From the NCBI GenBank assembly GCA_947475855.1, contig CANJPN010000317.1, forward strand, positions 1 to 7,157: 7,157 nucleotides of DNA, written 5' to 3'. The stretch's first letter is position 1. Each line of letters starts with the position of its first letter. Made by a program: the position numbers and the translations under genes. The DNA comes from Bradyrhizobiaceae bacterium (GTDB lineage: Bacteria; Pseudomonadota; Alphaproteobacteria; Rhizobiales; Hyphomicrobiaceae). The notes under the pieces were generated by a model that saw only the letters and a list, made by a program, of their open reading frames with translations, was not told where the DNA came from and did no database searches. Shown piece after piece: positions 1 through 6,218 of the stretch.

Positions 1-2
1 AG

Positions 3-278
3 ATAGTTGCGGTTTCTCCATACGCGCAACGCGGGTGACTGCTGTCTCGCGAGAACCTCGCTGGGCGTCACGGCAGGCTCGATGGCCGCCTCCAGCGCAC
101 CCACCGACGCGATCATCGTCGCAGATTCGCTTTGCGCCGCACCGGCTCGAGGCGCTTCTGACGACGCCGTAGTTCTCGGATCAATAGGCGTCGCGGCATC
201 CTTGCGCACCGACGGCAACCTACCGCTCTGCTGCTGCAATCTATGCCTTCGACGGCGGCGCTGCTTCTTTCCCGCCAT
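3..278 (-). CDS. Partial ORF off the left edge; possible MFS-type transporter N-terminus
   Basis: An ATG at 278 opens a minus-strand frame with no stop before the window ends; 92 complete codons are visible. The frame has three stops between the hydrolase stop and this ATG, the last about 65 bases upstream, so the start must be local. No clear Shine-Dalgarno sequence precedes it, which weakens the call. The product begins with a strongly basic stretch (MAGKKQRRRRRHR), then an Ala/Ser/Pro-rich, probably disordered segment (about residues 28-75). The last visible residues read SPALRVWRNRNY. A short x-LRNRNF/Y-x segment just before the first membrane helix is common in MFS exporters, so this could be a transporter with a long cytoplasmic leader whose helices lie outside the window. 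That is inference from a few residues. The opposite strand is also open here, but its product is a Cys/Arg-rich shadow. Confidence 0.4.
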   Translation of the reverse strand, partial: MAGKKQRRRRRHRLQQQSGRLPSVRKDAATPIDPRTTASSEAPRAGAAQSESATMIASVGALEAAIEPAVTPSEVLARQQSPALRVWRNRNY

Positions 279-407
279 TGATCTTGTCTGATGCCCCGAT
301 TCCAAGCCCGCCCGAGCAGGTGCGAAGCTTGAAGCACTGGACTAGTGCGATTTGTCTCCCACGTCCACCCGGGGCCGATGTCACCCAGTCCGTCATCAGG
401 CCGGCGC
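279..407. other. Short intergenic gap between hydrolase and edge ORF
   Basis: There are 129 bases between the hydrolase stop and the candidate start at 278. The minus strand has stops in the frame shared by both genes, so no fusion is possible. The only inverted repeat I see is a 5-base-arm one (GCACT at 334-338, AGTGC at 344-348) with no T-run, which is too weak to call a terminator. The edge ORF may therefore be read from the same transcript as the hydrolase. Confidence 0.5.
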
Positions 408-1184
408 TCACCGCGCCAGGAACTGCGCGAGCACGCGATGGGTCTCGTCGAGCCTTTCCATATGCGGCATGTGCCCGGCCTTCTCGACCATCGCGAGACG
501 AGACCCGGGAATGGCGCGCATGAATGCCTCTGCATGCTCCGGTGCAAAAATCCGGTCCTCGTTCCCCCACATGACCAGCGTTGGCACGTCCACACGATGG
601 AGCCATCTCTCCAACCGCGGATTGTGAAAGCGCGGGTTCCAACCGAACCGCGCCGAAGCGACCCGATTCGCGATCGCCATCTCCTGGTACTTTCCAGCCG
701 ATGCCCTGATAGCCGCAGCCTCGGCCAGAGCAGAATCTGCGTACGCGAGCCGCGCCTGCTCGTCCGGATCGATCATGAAGATGTCGCGCTTGGATGCCCC
801 CTTCACGTGAATACCGGCCGGTGCAATCAGCGCCAGCGATGCCATCCGTTGCGTCTGCCGAACCGCCATTTCCAAGGCGATCCAGCCGCCAAGCGAGTGC
901 CCGACGACATCGACGCGCTCCAGACCGAACCGCTTCAACAGGTCGAGATAGAGGTAGGCGAGGTCCGACACGTCGGCCATCCAGCCGGGAACCGTACTGT
1001 CACCGAAACCCGGATGATCTGGTGCTATGACCTCATGCTGCTCGCCCAGGCGTTCGATCAAAGCGGGCCACTCCGCGAGCCCATCCGTTCCGTGCAGCCA
1101 CAGGAGCGGTCGCCCACGTCCCACACGCCGGATGTTCAGCTTGCAATCGTCGATCTCGATCGTCTCGGTCTTGATGCTGGTCAT
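408..1184 (-). CDS. Alpha/beta hydrolase (C-C or ester hydrolase type)
   Basis: A 258-residue cytoplasmic alpha/beta-fold hydrolase with no signal peptide or membrane segment. The family landmarks appear in order: the oxyanion-hole strand and turn LLWLHGTDG (HG at 31-32); DHPGFGDS (56-63); the nucleophile elbow VVGHSLGG with Ser97; the acid-bearing GNEDRIFAP with Asp210; and the catalytic His238 in EKAGHMPHME. The triad is complete and the length is normal for single-domain members such as the MhpC/BphD C-C hydrolases and related esterases and lactonases. Sequence alone does not decide between ester, lactone and meta-cleavage-product hydrolysis. ATG 1184 is chosen, with a weak GGTGG ahead; an in-frame GTG at 1208, preceded by AGGGA, would add eight residues and is a real alternative. 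It lies 37 bases after the acyl-CoA dehydrogenase stop, so the two are probably cotranscribed. Confidence 0.9.
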   Translation of the reverse strand: MTSIKTETIEIDDCKLNIRRVGRGRPLLWLHGTDGLAEWPALIERLGEQHEVIAPDHPGFGDSTVPGWMADVSDLAYLYLDLLKRFGLERVDVVGHSLGGWIALEMAVRQTQRMASLALIAPAGIHVKGASKRDIFMIDPDEQARLAYADSALAEAAAIRASAGKYQEMAIANRVASARFGWNPRFHNPRLERWLHRVDVPTLVMWGNEDRIFAPEHAEAFMRAIPGSRLAMVEKAGHMPHMERLDETHRVLAQFLAR

Positions 1185-1221
1185 TTGCCACCCAAGTCGA
1201 TCACCCACGTGTCCCTGCCAA

Positions 1222-2382
1222 CTACCCGTACTTCTTCATCACGTGCCGCGCGAGAACGGTGCGCATCACCTCGCTCGCACCCTCCGTGATCCGGTAGCTC
1301 CGTTGCTGCCTCCACATCCGCTCGATCGGCAAGTCCGTCGTCAACCCGATTCCGCCGTGAATCTGCATGCAATGATCAGCCGCCTTGAACGCCATCTCGT
1401 CGCAGAAGTACTTGGCATGATAAGCCTCCATCCTCGCTTCCTCGCCTTCTTCGATGAGTGACGCGGCGCGGTAGACGAGCAGTTTGCCGACTTCCAGATC
1501 CATGTACATGTCACCCAGCATCCATTGGATGCCCTGCCGGTCGGATAGCGGACGCCCGAACGTCACGCGCTGATGCGCATAGCTCGTTGCCAGTTCCAGA
1601 GACCGCTCCGCGACGCCGAGCGCCCGCGCGCCATGCTTCACGCGACCGTGCCCAAGCCAGCCTTGAGCAAGCTTGAACCCGCCCCCCTCAGTGCCGACGA
1701 GATGGCTCGCTGGCACGCGCACGTTGTCGAGAATGATCTCCCAGGGCTTATCGCCCATCATCGTCTCGTATTGCGCGCCGAGCTTCACGCCAGGCGTATC
1801 CATATCGACGATGAAGCATGAGATTCCACCCTTTGAACCCTTTGCCCGATCTGTCGCCGCCATGAGCTGCATGAAGTGCGATTTACTCGCCCCCGTGATG
1901 AACCGTTTCGTACCGTTGATCACATAGTGATCCCCGTCCCGCACCGCCGTCGTGCGCATCGATGCGGGATCGGAACCGGCGTCCGGCTCCGTCTGCGCGA
2001 AGCACGCTTCCTTCTCGCCGCGCAGAACGGGCAGCAGATAGCGCTCCCGCATCTCCCCCTTCAGCGCATAGAGGATACCGCGCGCATTCGGCCCCGTTAT
2101 GTGATCCCCCCGTGCAGGCAGTGCAACGGTGCGCCCCAGCTCCTGCCACACGATCGCCTTCGCGAGCAGCCCAAGCCCCGCGCCACCGAACTCCTCGGGT
2201 ATGTCGAGCTTATAGACCCCGAGTTCCTTCATGCCCTTGACGAACCGCTCCCGCCATTCCGGTTTGAGCTCGTTGCCCACCATCGTTTCCCGCTCGTGCG
2301 GGATCATCTCCGTGTCGACATAGCGGCGCAGATTCCGCTGCAGCATCTGCAGCTCTTCGGGCAGCGTGAAGTTCATGCTCAT
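1222..2382 (-). CDS. Acyl-CoA dehydrogenase
   Basis: A 386-residue FAD-dependent acyl-CoA dehydrogenase, the usual full length, which introduces an alpha-beta double bond into a CoA thioester and passes electrons to ETF. The N-terminal helical domain covers about residues 1-125. The first signature, CFAQTEPDAGSD (127-138), begins the beta domain. The C-terminal helical domain includes the FAD and dimer segment HQRVTFGRPLSDRQ (270-283) and the second signature, QIHGGIGLTTDLPIERMWR (340-358). Glu367 in RITEGASEVMR sits where medium-chain enzymes carry the catalytic base (YEGT-type motif), so the enzyme should be active. The start is ATG 2382, with GGGAGGA at 2398-2392 nine bases upstream; ATG 2376 is a second in-frame option. 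The acyl substrate (fatty, branched, aromatic-derived or terpenoid) cannot be read from sequence. It leads a likely two-gene unit with the hydrolase and follows a 386-base gap. Confidence 0.96.
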   Translation of the reverse strand: MSMNFTLPEELQMLQRNLRRYVDTEMIPHERETMVGNELKPEWRERFVKGMKELGVYKLDIPEEFGGAGLGLLAKAIVWQELGRTVALPARGDHITGPNARGILYALKGEMRERYLLPVLRGEKEACFAQTEPDAGSDPASMRTTAVRDGDHYVINGTKRFITGASKSHFMQLMAATDRAKGSKGGISCFIVDMDTPGVKLGAQYETMMGDKPWEIILDNVRVPASHLVGTEGGGFKLAQGWLGHGRVKHGARALGVAERSLELATSYAHQRVTFGRPLSDRQGIQWMLGDMYMDLEVGKLLVYRAASLIEEGEEARMEAYHAKYFCDEMAFKAADHCMQIHGGIGLTTDLPIERMWRQQRSYRITEGASEVMRTVLARHVMKKYG

Positions 2383-2391
2383 GGCGGCGCA

Positions 2392-2398
2392 TCCTCCC
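2392..2398 (-). promoter_or_regulatory. Strong ribosome binding site of the acyl-CoA dehydrogenase
   Basis: The minus strand reads GGGAGGA, nine bases before ATG 2382. It is the closest match to the anti-Shine-Dalgarno sequence in this window. It fixes the start within a few codons and excludes longer frames running in from the upstream gap. Confidence 0.75.
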
Positions 2399-2425
2399 GG
2401 CAGGGGTTCACTCCTGTTCGAGGAT

Positions 2426-2442
2426 CACAATAGTGTATCACT
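2426..2442. promoter_or_regulatory. Overlapping dyads, candidate operator/promoter of the acyl-CoA dehydrogenase unit
   Basis: About 45-60 bases before ATG 2382 lies an AT-richer patch in otherwise GC-rich DNA. It contains two overlapping small inverted repeats: CAC-AATA-GTG (2426-2435) and AGTG-TAT-CACT (2432-2442). On the minus strand TGATACACT (2440-2432) resembles an extended -10 element (TGn followed by TACACT), which would give a leader of about 40 bases. No convincing -35 hexamer is found 16-18 bases upstream. The position suits a regulator-controlled promoter, but arms of three or four bases can occur by chance. Confidence 0.25.
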
Positions 2443-2633
2443 GGCCCCACGCCAGAGGGGGCACAGATGAATCTCAGGTGCACTTCCCGAACAAGATTCT
2501 GCCTCCGCGGCATCCGCCCCCGCCAAGCCTGCCACCATCGAAGGCGCCGGCACGGTGGCCGCTTTGGCAACGACGTGCCACCGGCTCTGGAACCCTCGGC
2601 CTTGCCGGCGTCGACCACAACGCAATGGGCTAC

Positions 2634-2756
2634 CTATGCGAGCCGAATGGTGGCTGCGTCGGACGAGAGCAGTATCCGATCATACGCTGTCGCCGGCTGC
2701 GCCATGCCCAACACGACTCCGACAATGCCAAGACAACGCCCCACGATACATTTCAA
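2634..2756 (-). CDS. Doubtful 40-residue ORF resembling a signal peptide
   Basis: A TTG at 2756 opens a 40-codon frame, four codons after the LLM stop and in the same reading frame, that ends at TAG 2634. Its product looks like an export signal: MKC with a basic residue, a hydrophobic core (IVGVVLGMA, residues 11-19) and a cleavage-like PATA-YD (21-26), followed by only about 16 more residues. No Shine-Dalgarno sequence precedes the TTG. It could be a small secreted peptide, the decayed 5' end of a periplasmic binding protein whose body has been lost, or chance. The downstream in-frame sequence after TAG is Arg/Trp-rich and shows no obvious continuation. Confidence 0.2.
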   Translation of the reverse strand: MKCIVGRCLGIVGVVLGMAQPATAYDRILLSSDAATIRLA

Positions 2757-2768
2757 CGCAGGGCCGGC

Positions 2769-3965
2769 CTACTCTGCCGCAGCCTTGCTCGGTTCGAAGC
2801 CTCGGTATTCTTTGTCCGTCAACGCCTTCAACGCCGGCATGACCTCTGCGCAGAAGCGGCGCAGGTTGCCCTCGACCAGATCGCCCGGCATCGTGCCGAA
2901 TTGCGGGAGCGCCAGGAATTCCTGGAAACCCATTCGCTCGTGAGCTTCCGTCAGCTTGCGGCGCACGGTGTCCGGACTACCGACGATCGCAATCCCCTTC
3001 TCGACGAGCCCCTCGATTGTCGTCCGCTCGTACCGCGCCGCCGGCTTGTGCGCGAGAATGTTCTTGAGCGACGCATTCGACATGTAGCCCGGCGGAAAGA
3101 ACATCATCTCCGAGACCTTCGGCAGGAAGACGTTGAACATCGCCTCGATGTGCGGCCGCGCCTCGTCCATCGCCGTCTCGTCCGTCTCGCCGACATAAAC
3201 AGGCGCGCACCAGCCGATCCGGTCAGAATTCGCCGTGTAGCCGTAACGCGTCGCCGCCATCTCTCGGTACAGATCCAGATACCGTTGTACCGACTCCATC
3301 GGCGAGTAGGTCTGCAGGTACACGTATTTGCGATCGGGATGCGCCGCCCACTCGATCGTCTCGAGGCTCCCTTGGCTCGGGCACCAGATCGGCGGATGCG
3401 GCTTCTGATATGGCCGCGGCCAAACATTTACGTATTCGAAGTGGAAGTGCTTCCCCTCGAACGCGAACGGCCCCGGCCGCGTCCAGGCCTGCACAACGAG
3501 ATCATGCGCCTCCTGGTGACGCTCGAGACTGTGAACAGGATTGGCGCCCGTCGAAAAATACTCGGCTCCGACACCGCGCACAAAGCCCGTGATGAGCCGC
3601 CCCCCTGTGATGCAATCGATCATCGCGTGCTCTTCGGCGAGCGTCAGCGGATTGTCACGCAGGCAGAACGCATTGCCGAGGATCGCGATCTTCGCAGTCT
3701 TCACGCGCCGCGACAGCGCCGACGCAGTGACCACCGGCGATGGCATGATGCCATAGGCGTTCTGATGATGTTCGTTGACGCACACGCCGTCGAAACCAAG
3801 CTCCGCACCGAGTTCGAGCTCGTCGAGATACCGGTTATAGAGCGCATGCCCTTTCACCGGATCGAAGTGCGTGTTCGGCAGCACGACCCATACGCTGCGA
3901 TACTGATCCTTCACCGACAAATCGAGATCTGCATAAGGCATCAGATGGAACATCATCACGCGCAT
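2769..3965 (-). CDS. LLM class flavin-dependent oxidoreductase (luciferase-like monooxygenase)
   Basis: A 398-residue protein of the bacterial luciferase-like TIM-barrel superfamily, whose members use reduced FMN (from a partner reductase) or F420 to oxidise organic substrates. Visible landmarks are MMFHLMPYADLD (4-15), the strand-1 region; LGFDGVCVNEHHQNAYG (56-72) with the family's typical NEHH; LTLAEEHAMIDCITGGRL (107-124); the flavin-region GFVRGVGAEYF (127-137); WPRPYQKPHPPIW (182-194); and the late VGSPDTVRRKL (328-338), the usual GSPEEV-type helix start. ATG 3965 is chosen because AGCGAGG lies six bases upstream and the barrel begins there; the longer frame to 4103 would overlap the Ldh gene by 64 bases and adds a Cys/Arg-rich tail. 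No dedicated flavin reductase is seen nearby. The substrate is unknown. It ends the right-hand block, 74 bases after the Ldh-type gene. Confidence 0.93.
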   Translation of the reverse strand: MRVMMFHLMPYADLDLSVKDQYRSVWVVLPNTHFDPVKGHALYNRYLDELELGAELGFDGVCVNEHHQNAYGIMPSPVVTASALSRRVKTAKIAILGNAFCLRDNPLTLAEEHAMIDCITGGRLITGFVRGVGAEYFSTGANPVHSLERHQEAHDLVVQAWTRPGPFAFEGKHFHFEYVNVWPRPYQKPHPPIWCPSQGSLETIEWAAHPDRKYVYLQTYSPMESVQRYLDLYREMAATRYGYTANSDRIGWCAPVYVGETDETAMDEARPHIEAMFNVFLPKVSEMMFFPPGYMSNASLKNILAHKPAARYERTTIEGLVEKGIAIVGSPDTVRRKLTEAHERMGFQEFLALPQFGTMPGDLVEGNLRRFCAEVMPALKALTDKEYRGFEPSKAAAE

Positions 3966-4039
3966 GGTGAGCCTCGCTGTCGTCGAATTCCCGTTGTGCG
4001 GACATGATACGAAGCTCGCACCAAAGCTACAACGCCGCG

Positions 4040-5122
4040 CTAGATCGCACGCGGCACATCGCTCACGCCCATCTTCGCTGCGGCCTTGCAGATGTCGCTC
4101 CACGTCGCCGGATCGATCTCGATCCGCGAACCCAACCGCGCGCGGTTGATCTGCTCAGGCTCACCGGGCGTCAGAACGGCATCGACGCCGTCCGCCGCCG
4201 CCGCACTCTTGACCCACTCCACCATCCGATCCGTCGCCGCCTCGATCGGCTCGTCACCGACTGCCATGCGCCTGGGATCAATCACCAGCGCCGTCATGTT
4301 GTTGAGGATCGCGCCGGCCTCGTCTTGATCCGCCACCAGCGGACCGCCCGCGAGAACCGCCGACATCAGCTCGCATACGATCGCGAGGCCCGAGCCCTTG
4401 TGCAGCCCGAACGTCGCGATCGACCCGCGCGGATTGGCCCACAGCACACCAGGATCGTCGGTCGGCCTCCCCTGATGGTCGAGCAACGTGCCATGTCTCA
4501 CTTTCTCGCCTTTCGCAAACGCCACCCGCGCCTTGTTGACCGCCATCTCCGCCGTCGCAAAGTCGAGCAGGAAGGGATCGGCGCCGCGACGCGGAATTGC
4601 GACACAATGTGGGTTCGTCGAGAACCGCGGCTCACGCGCACCGAACGGTACCACCGTCGGCTTGCGGCCGTGCACATTCACCCAGAACATGCCGACAAAG
4701 CCCTCGCGGGCGACCATCTCGCCGTAGTGCCCGATGCGGCCGACGTGATGGCTGTCGATCAGGTTGACGAGCGCGATGCCGTGCTGCCGCGCCGTCGCGA
4801 TGCCTTTCAGCGTCGCATCCCGCGCCCCGACCTGACCCAGACTTCGCCGCCCGTTGATCACCACGAACGGCCCGTCGTCCTTGATGGTTTGTGCGGTCCA
4901 CTCCGGTTTCAGACAGCCCGACTTGATCGTGTCGACGTACATCGGAATGAGCCCGATGCCGTGGGACGCATGCCCTGCGCGATCGGAACCGATCAGGCAA
5001 TCGGTCGCCACCTTAGAATCCGCCGCGTTCCAGCCGGCAGCCCGGAAGATGCTCGCGACGAACTGCTGAACCGGCGCCGTTTCGAGACAGATCAGTTTGG
5101 CGGAAGTCGGATCGGCAGACAT
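4040..5122 (-). CDS. Ldh family NAD(P)-dependent oxidoreductase (malate/L-lactate/ureidoglycolate dehydrogenase type)
   Basis: A 360-residue cytoplasmic dehydrogenase of the malate/L-lactate dehydrogenase family (Ldh_2), which has its own NAD(P)-binding fold rather than a Rossmann domain and interconverts 2-hydroxy and 2-oxo acids or related imines. The conserved N-terminal DRAGHASHGIGLIP (47-60) carries the family histidines (H51, H54). Further landmarks are NLIDSHHVGRIGHYGE (120-135), FSTNPHCVAIPR (167-178), the Lys-containing TAEMAVNKAR (190-199) and FGLHKGSGLAIVCELMSAVL (238-257), which resembles the family's nucleotide-binding GxKGxGL region. The length matches the family. The start at ATG 5122 is supported by GGAG five bases upstream. 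It begins 36 bases after the D-2-hydroxyacid dehydrogenase stop, so the two redox genes are probably cotranscribed. Substrates in the family range from lactate and malate to ureidoglycolate, sulfolactate and cyclic imino acids, so no gene symbol is justified. Confidence 0.94.
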   Translation of the reverse strand: MSADPTSAKLICLETAPVQQFVASIFRAAGWNAADSKVATDCLIGSDRAGHASHGIGLIPMYVDTIKSGCLKPEWTAQTIKDDGPFVVINGRRSLGQVGARDATLKGIATARQHGIALVNLIDSHHVGRIGHYGEMVAREGFVGMFWVNVHGRKPTVVPFGAREPRFSTNPHCVAIPRRGADPFLLDFATAEMAVNKARVAFAKGEKVRHGTLLDHQGRPTDDPGVLWANPRGSIATFGLHKGSGLAIVCELMSAVLAGGPLVADQDEAGAILNNMTALVIDPRRMAVGDEPIEAATDRMVEWVKSAAAADGVDAVLTPGEPEQINRARLGSRIEIDPATWSDICKAAAKMGVSDVPRAI

Positions 5123-5158
5123 GGCAACTCCGGATTTTCTGGATCGGCTGACGTGAGC

Positions 5159-6094
5159 TCAATAGCCCCGCACGATGTCGATCTGTTGCAACAATCCCCC
5201 GCCTGCACGAATATTGCGCACGTTCGCAGCGATCTCCTTGACGATTTGCCCAACCGTAGGCCGCCGCGCCACATGCGGCATGATCGTTACCTTCGGATGC
5301 GCCCACAGCGGACTACTCTCCGGCAACGGCTCCGGCGACGTCACATCGAGTGAAGCATGCTCGACGTGCCCGGAATCGAGCGCCGCGATCAGATCGGCAT
5401 CGACGACGTGCTTACCGCGCCCGAGGTTCACCAGCATCGCGCCAACAGGCATCATCGCGAACGTCCGCGCCGAGAAGATACCTTCGGTCTCCGGCGTCAA
5501 CGGCAACAGACAGATCGCGATATCCGTCTGCCCGAGAAACGCAGCGAGTTCGCCATGCCCCACGTGGATCGGGATACCCGCTCCCGGCCGTGGCGAACGC
5601 ACCCACGCTGAAACAGGAAAGCCCAGCGACTTCAAAATATGCGCCGGCGCCTGCGCCATCGCGCCATATCCGAGAAACCCGATCCGCCGTTGCTCCGGCC
5701 GCTTGATCTGCGCCTTCCGCCATTCACGCTTTGCTTGAGCCGCATGATAGGCCGGCAACTCGCGATGCAGCCGCAGCGCATGCATGACGACGTACTCCGT
5801 CATCATCGGATCGCCGCCCGGAGGCTCGACCTTGCCGAGCGGCACCTTGGGAAATTTCGGATGCCCCGCGAAGCTCTCGACGCCCGCCGAACGGCTGAAC
5901 ATCGCCTTGAGATTTGGAAACGCCGGCAGCACATCGAAGTCCGGCCGCATGAACGCCATGTACTCGATATCAGCGATATTCCCTGCATCCGGCCATAGCC
6001 TGATCTCGAGATCCGGCAGATGCTCCTTGAAGCTGCTGCGCCAGACCTCCGCATTCCCGATTTGATTGTGAAGATCGACGAGTAGTAAGGCCAT
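5159..6094 (-). CDS. D-2-hydroxyacid dehydrogenase, glyoxylate/hydroxypyruvate reductase A-like
   Basis: A 311-residue member of the D-isomer-specific 2-hydroxyacid dehydrogenases, which reduce 2-oxo acids such as glyoxylate or hydroxypyruvate with NAD(P)H. The substrate-binding half includes FSRSAGVESF (66-75). The nucleotide domain starts at RRIGFLGYGAMA (136-147) and carries the cofactor-selecting segment AWVRSPRPG (163-171), whose arginines would suit NADP. The catalytic set is complete: Arg226 in NLGRG, Glu255 in TSPEPLP and His274 in IMPHVA. The C-terminus (IVRGY) matches the usual GhrA-type RGY ending. The third glycine of the GxGxxG loop is Ala147. ATG 6094 is preferred because AAAAGGTGAG ends six bases upstream; a longer frame to 6154 would translate the palindromic repeat. 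It follows the REP-like repeat pair downstream of the amidohydrolase and precedes the Ldh-type gene by 36 bases. Confidence 0.93.
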   Translation of the reverse strand: MALLLVDLHNQIGNAEVWRSSFKEHLPDLEIRLWPDAGNIADIEYMAFMRPDFDVLPAFPNLKAMFSRSAGVESFAGHPKFPKVPLGKVEPPGGDPMMTEYVVMHALRLHRELPAYHAAQAKREWRKAQIKRPEQRRIGFLGYGAMAQAPAHILKSLGFPVSAWVRSPRPGAGIPIHVGHGELAAFLGQTDIAICLLPLTPETEGIFSARTFAMMPVGAMLVNLGRGKHVVDADLIAALDSGHVEHASLDVTSPEPLPESSPLWAHPKVTIMPHVARRPTVGQIVKEIAANVRNIRAGGGLLQQIDIVRGY

Positions 6095-6100
6095 CCGGGA

Positions 6101-6110
6101 CTCACCTTTT
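6101..6110 (-). promoter_or_regulatory. Ribosome binding site of the D-2-hydroxyacid dehydrogenase, next to a palindrome
   Basis: The minus strand reads AAAAGGTGAG and ends six bases before ATG 6094. It decides the start against the longer frame at 6154. It lies just two bases from the end of the outer palindrome arm (6113), so folding of the repeat RNA could plausibly affect ribosome access; that effect is inference. Confidence 0.65.
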
Positions 6111-6112
6111 TT

Positions 6113-6214
6113 GTAGGGCGGGTAAGGCCGGCGAGGACGGCCGTAACCCGCCAAGTTTCGACAAGCGAAAAAAGGGCGGGTTGTACGACAAAGTGTGCCG
6201 CTTACCCGCCCTAC
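6113..6214. repeat. Pair of inverted REP-like palindromes (REPIN-like) in an intergenic gap
   Basis: The outer arms GTAGGGCGGGTAAG (6113-6126) and CTTACCCGCCCTAC (6201-6214) are perfect 14-base inverted repeats. Between them lie two separate hairpins. The first pairs GGCGGGT (6117-6123) with ACCCGCC (6146-6152) and GGCCG (6126-6130) with CGGCC (6138-6142), leaving a small internal loop and a seven-base loop. The second pairs GGGCGGGT (6174-6181) with ACCCGCCC (6204-6211) around 22 bases. A spacer of about 21 bases, including an A-run (6168-6173), separates them. The GTAGGGCGGGT start resembles repeats scattered between genes in many proteobacteria, thought to be spread by RAYT/Y1-type transposases; no such transposase is in the window. 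The element sits four bases after the amidohydrolase stop and could act as an mRNA stabiliser or weak terminator. Confidence 0.75.
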
Positions 6215-6218
6215 GGCC

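Larger units (their letters stand above)
2383..2768. other. 386-base gap between LLM oxidoreductase and acyl-CoA dehydrogenase
   Basis: This is the largest gene-free stretch in the window. It holds the ribosome binding site and candidate dyad near 2390-2442 and the short ORF at 2634-2756. The remaining minus-strand frames across 2425-2625 are Arg/Trp/Gly-rich or low-complexity and resemble no family I know. I see no hairpin with a T-run after the LLM gene stop, and no RNA gene. The length suggests that the two gene blocks are transcribed separately. Confidence 0.5.

Noticed and set aside
7..291. A plus-strand open frame opposite the left-edge ORF
   Set aside because: The product has Cys and Arg clusters that are the complement of CAG- and CGC-rich codons on the other strand. 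The minus-strand reading looks more protein-like.
334..348. GCACT/AGTGC inverted repeat after the hydrolase as a terminator
   Set aside because: There are only five base pairs, the stem is not GC-rich and no T-run follows on either strand.
345..1289. A plus-strand open frame of 314 codons opposite the hydrolase gene
   Set aside because: It mirrors the hydrolase codons, has no domain and runs through the intergenic junctions, so it is a shadow frame.
2379..2618. A minus-strand frame of 79 codons in the gap before the acyl-CoA dehydrogenase
   Set aside because: The product is Arg/Pro/Trp-rich without any family resemblance, and it runs over the dehydrogenase ribosome binding site and start codon.
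2433..4007. A plus-strand open frame of 524 codons opposite the LLM oxidoreductase gene
   Set aside because: Its product is Arg/His/Leu-rich with no recognisable domain, and it lies opposite a gene with clear family motifs. Long antisense frames are expected in high-GC DNA.
3966..4103. N-terminal extension of the LLM oxidoreductase to 4103
   Set aside because: It would overlap the Ldh-type gene, adds a Cys/Arg-rich tail atypical of the family, and the ATG at 3965 has a good ribosome binding site.
4004..5353. A plus-strand open frame of 449 codons opposite the Ldh-type dehydrogenase gene
   Set aside because: The composition is dominated by Arg, Asp and His, it has no family motifs, and it is fully explained as the antisense shadow of a well-supported gene.
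6095..6154. N-terminal extension of the D-2-hydroxyacid dehydrogenase to 6154
   Set aside because: It would translate part of the palindromic repeat into a Pro/Arg/Gly-rich leader. ATG 6094 has AAGGTGAG at proper distance.
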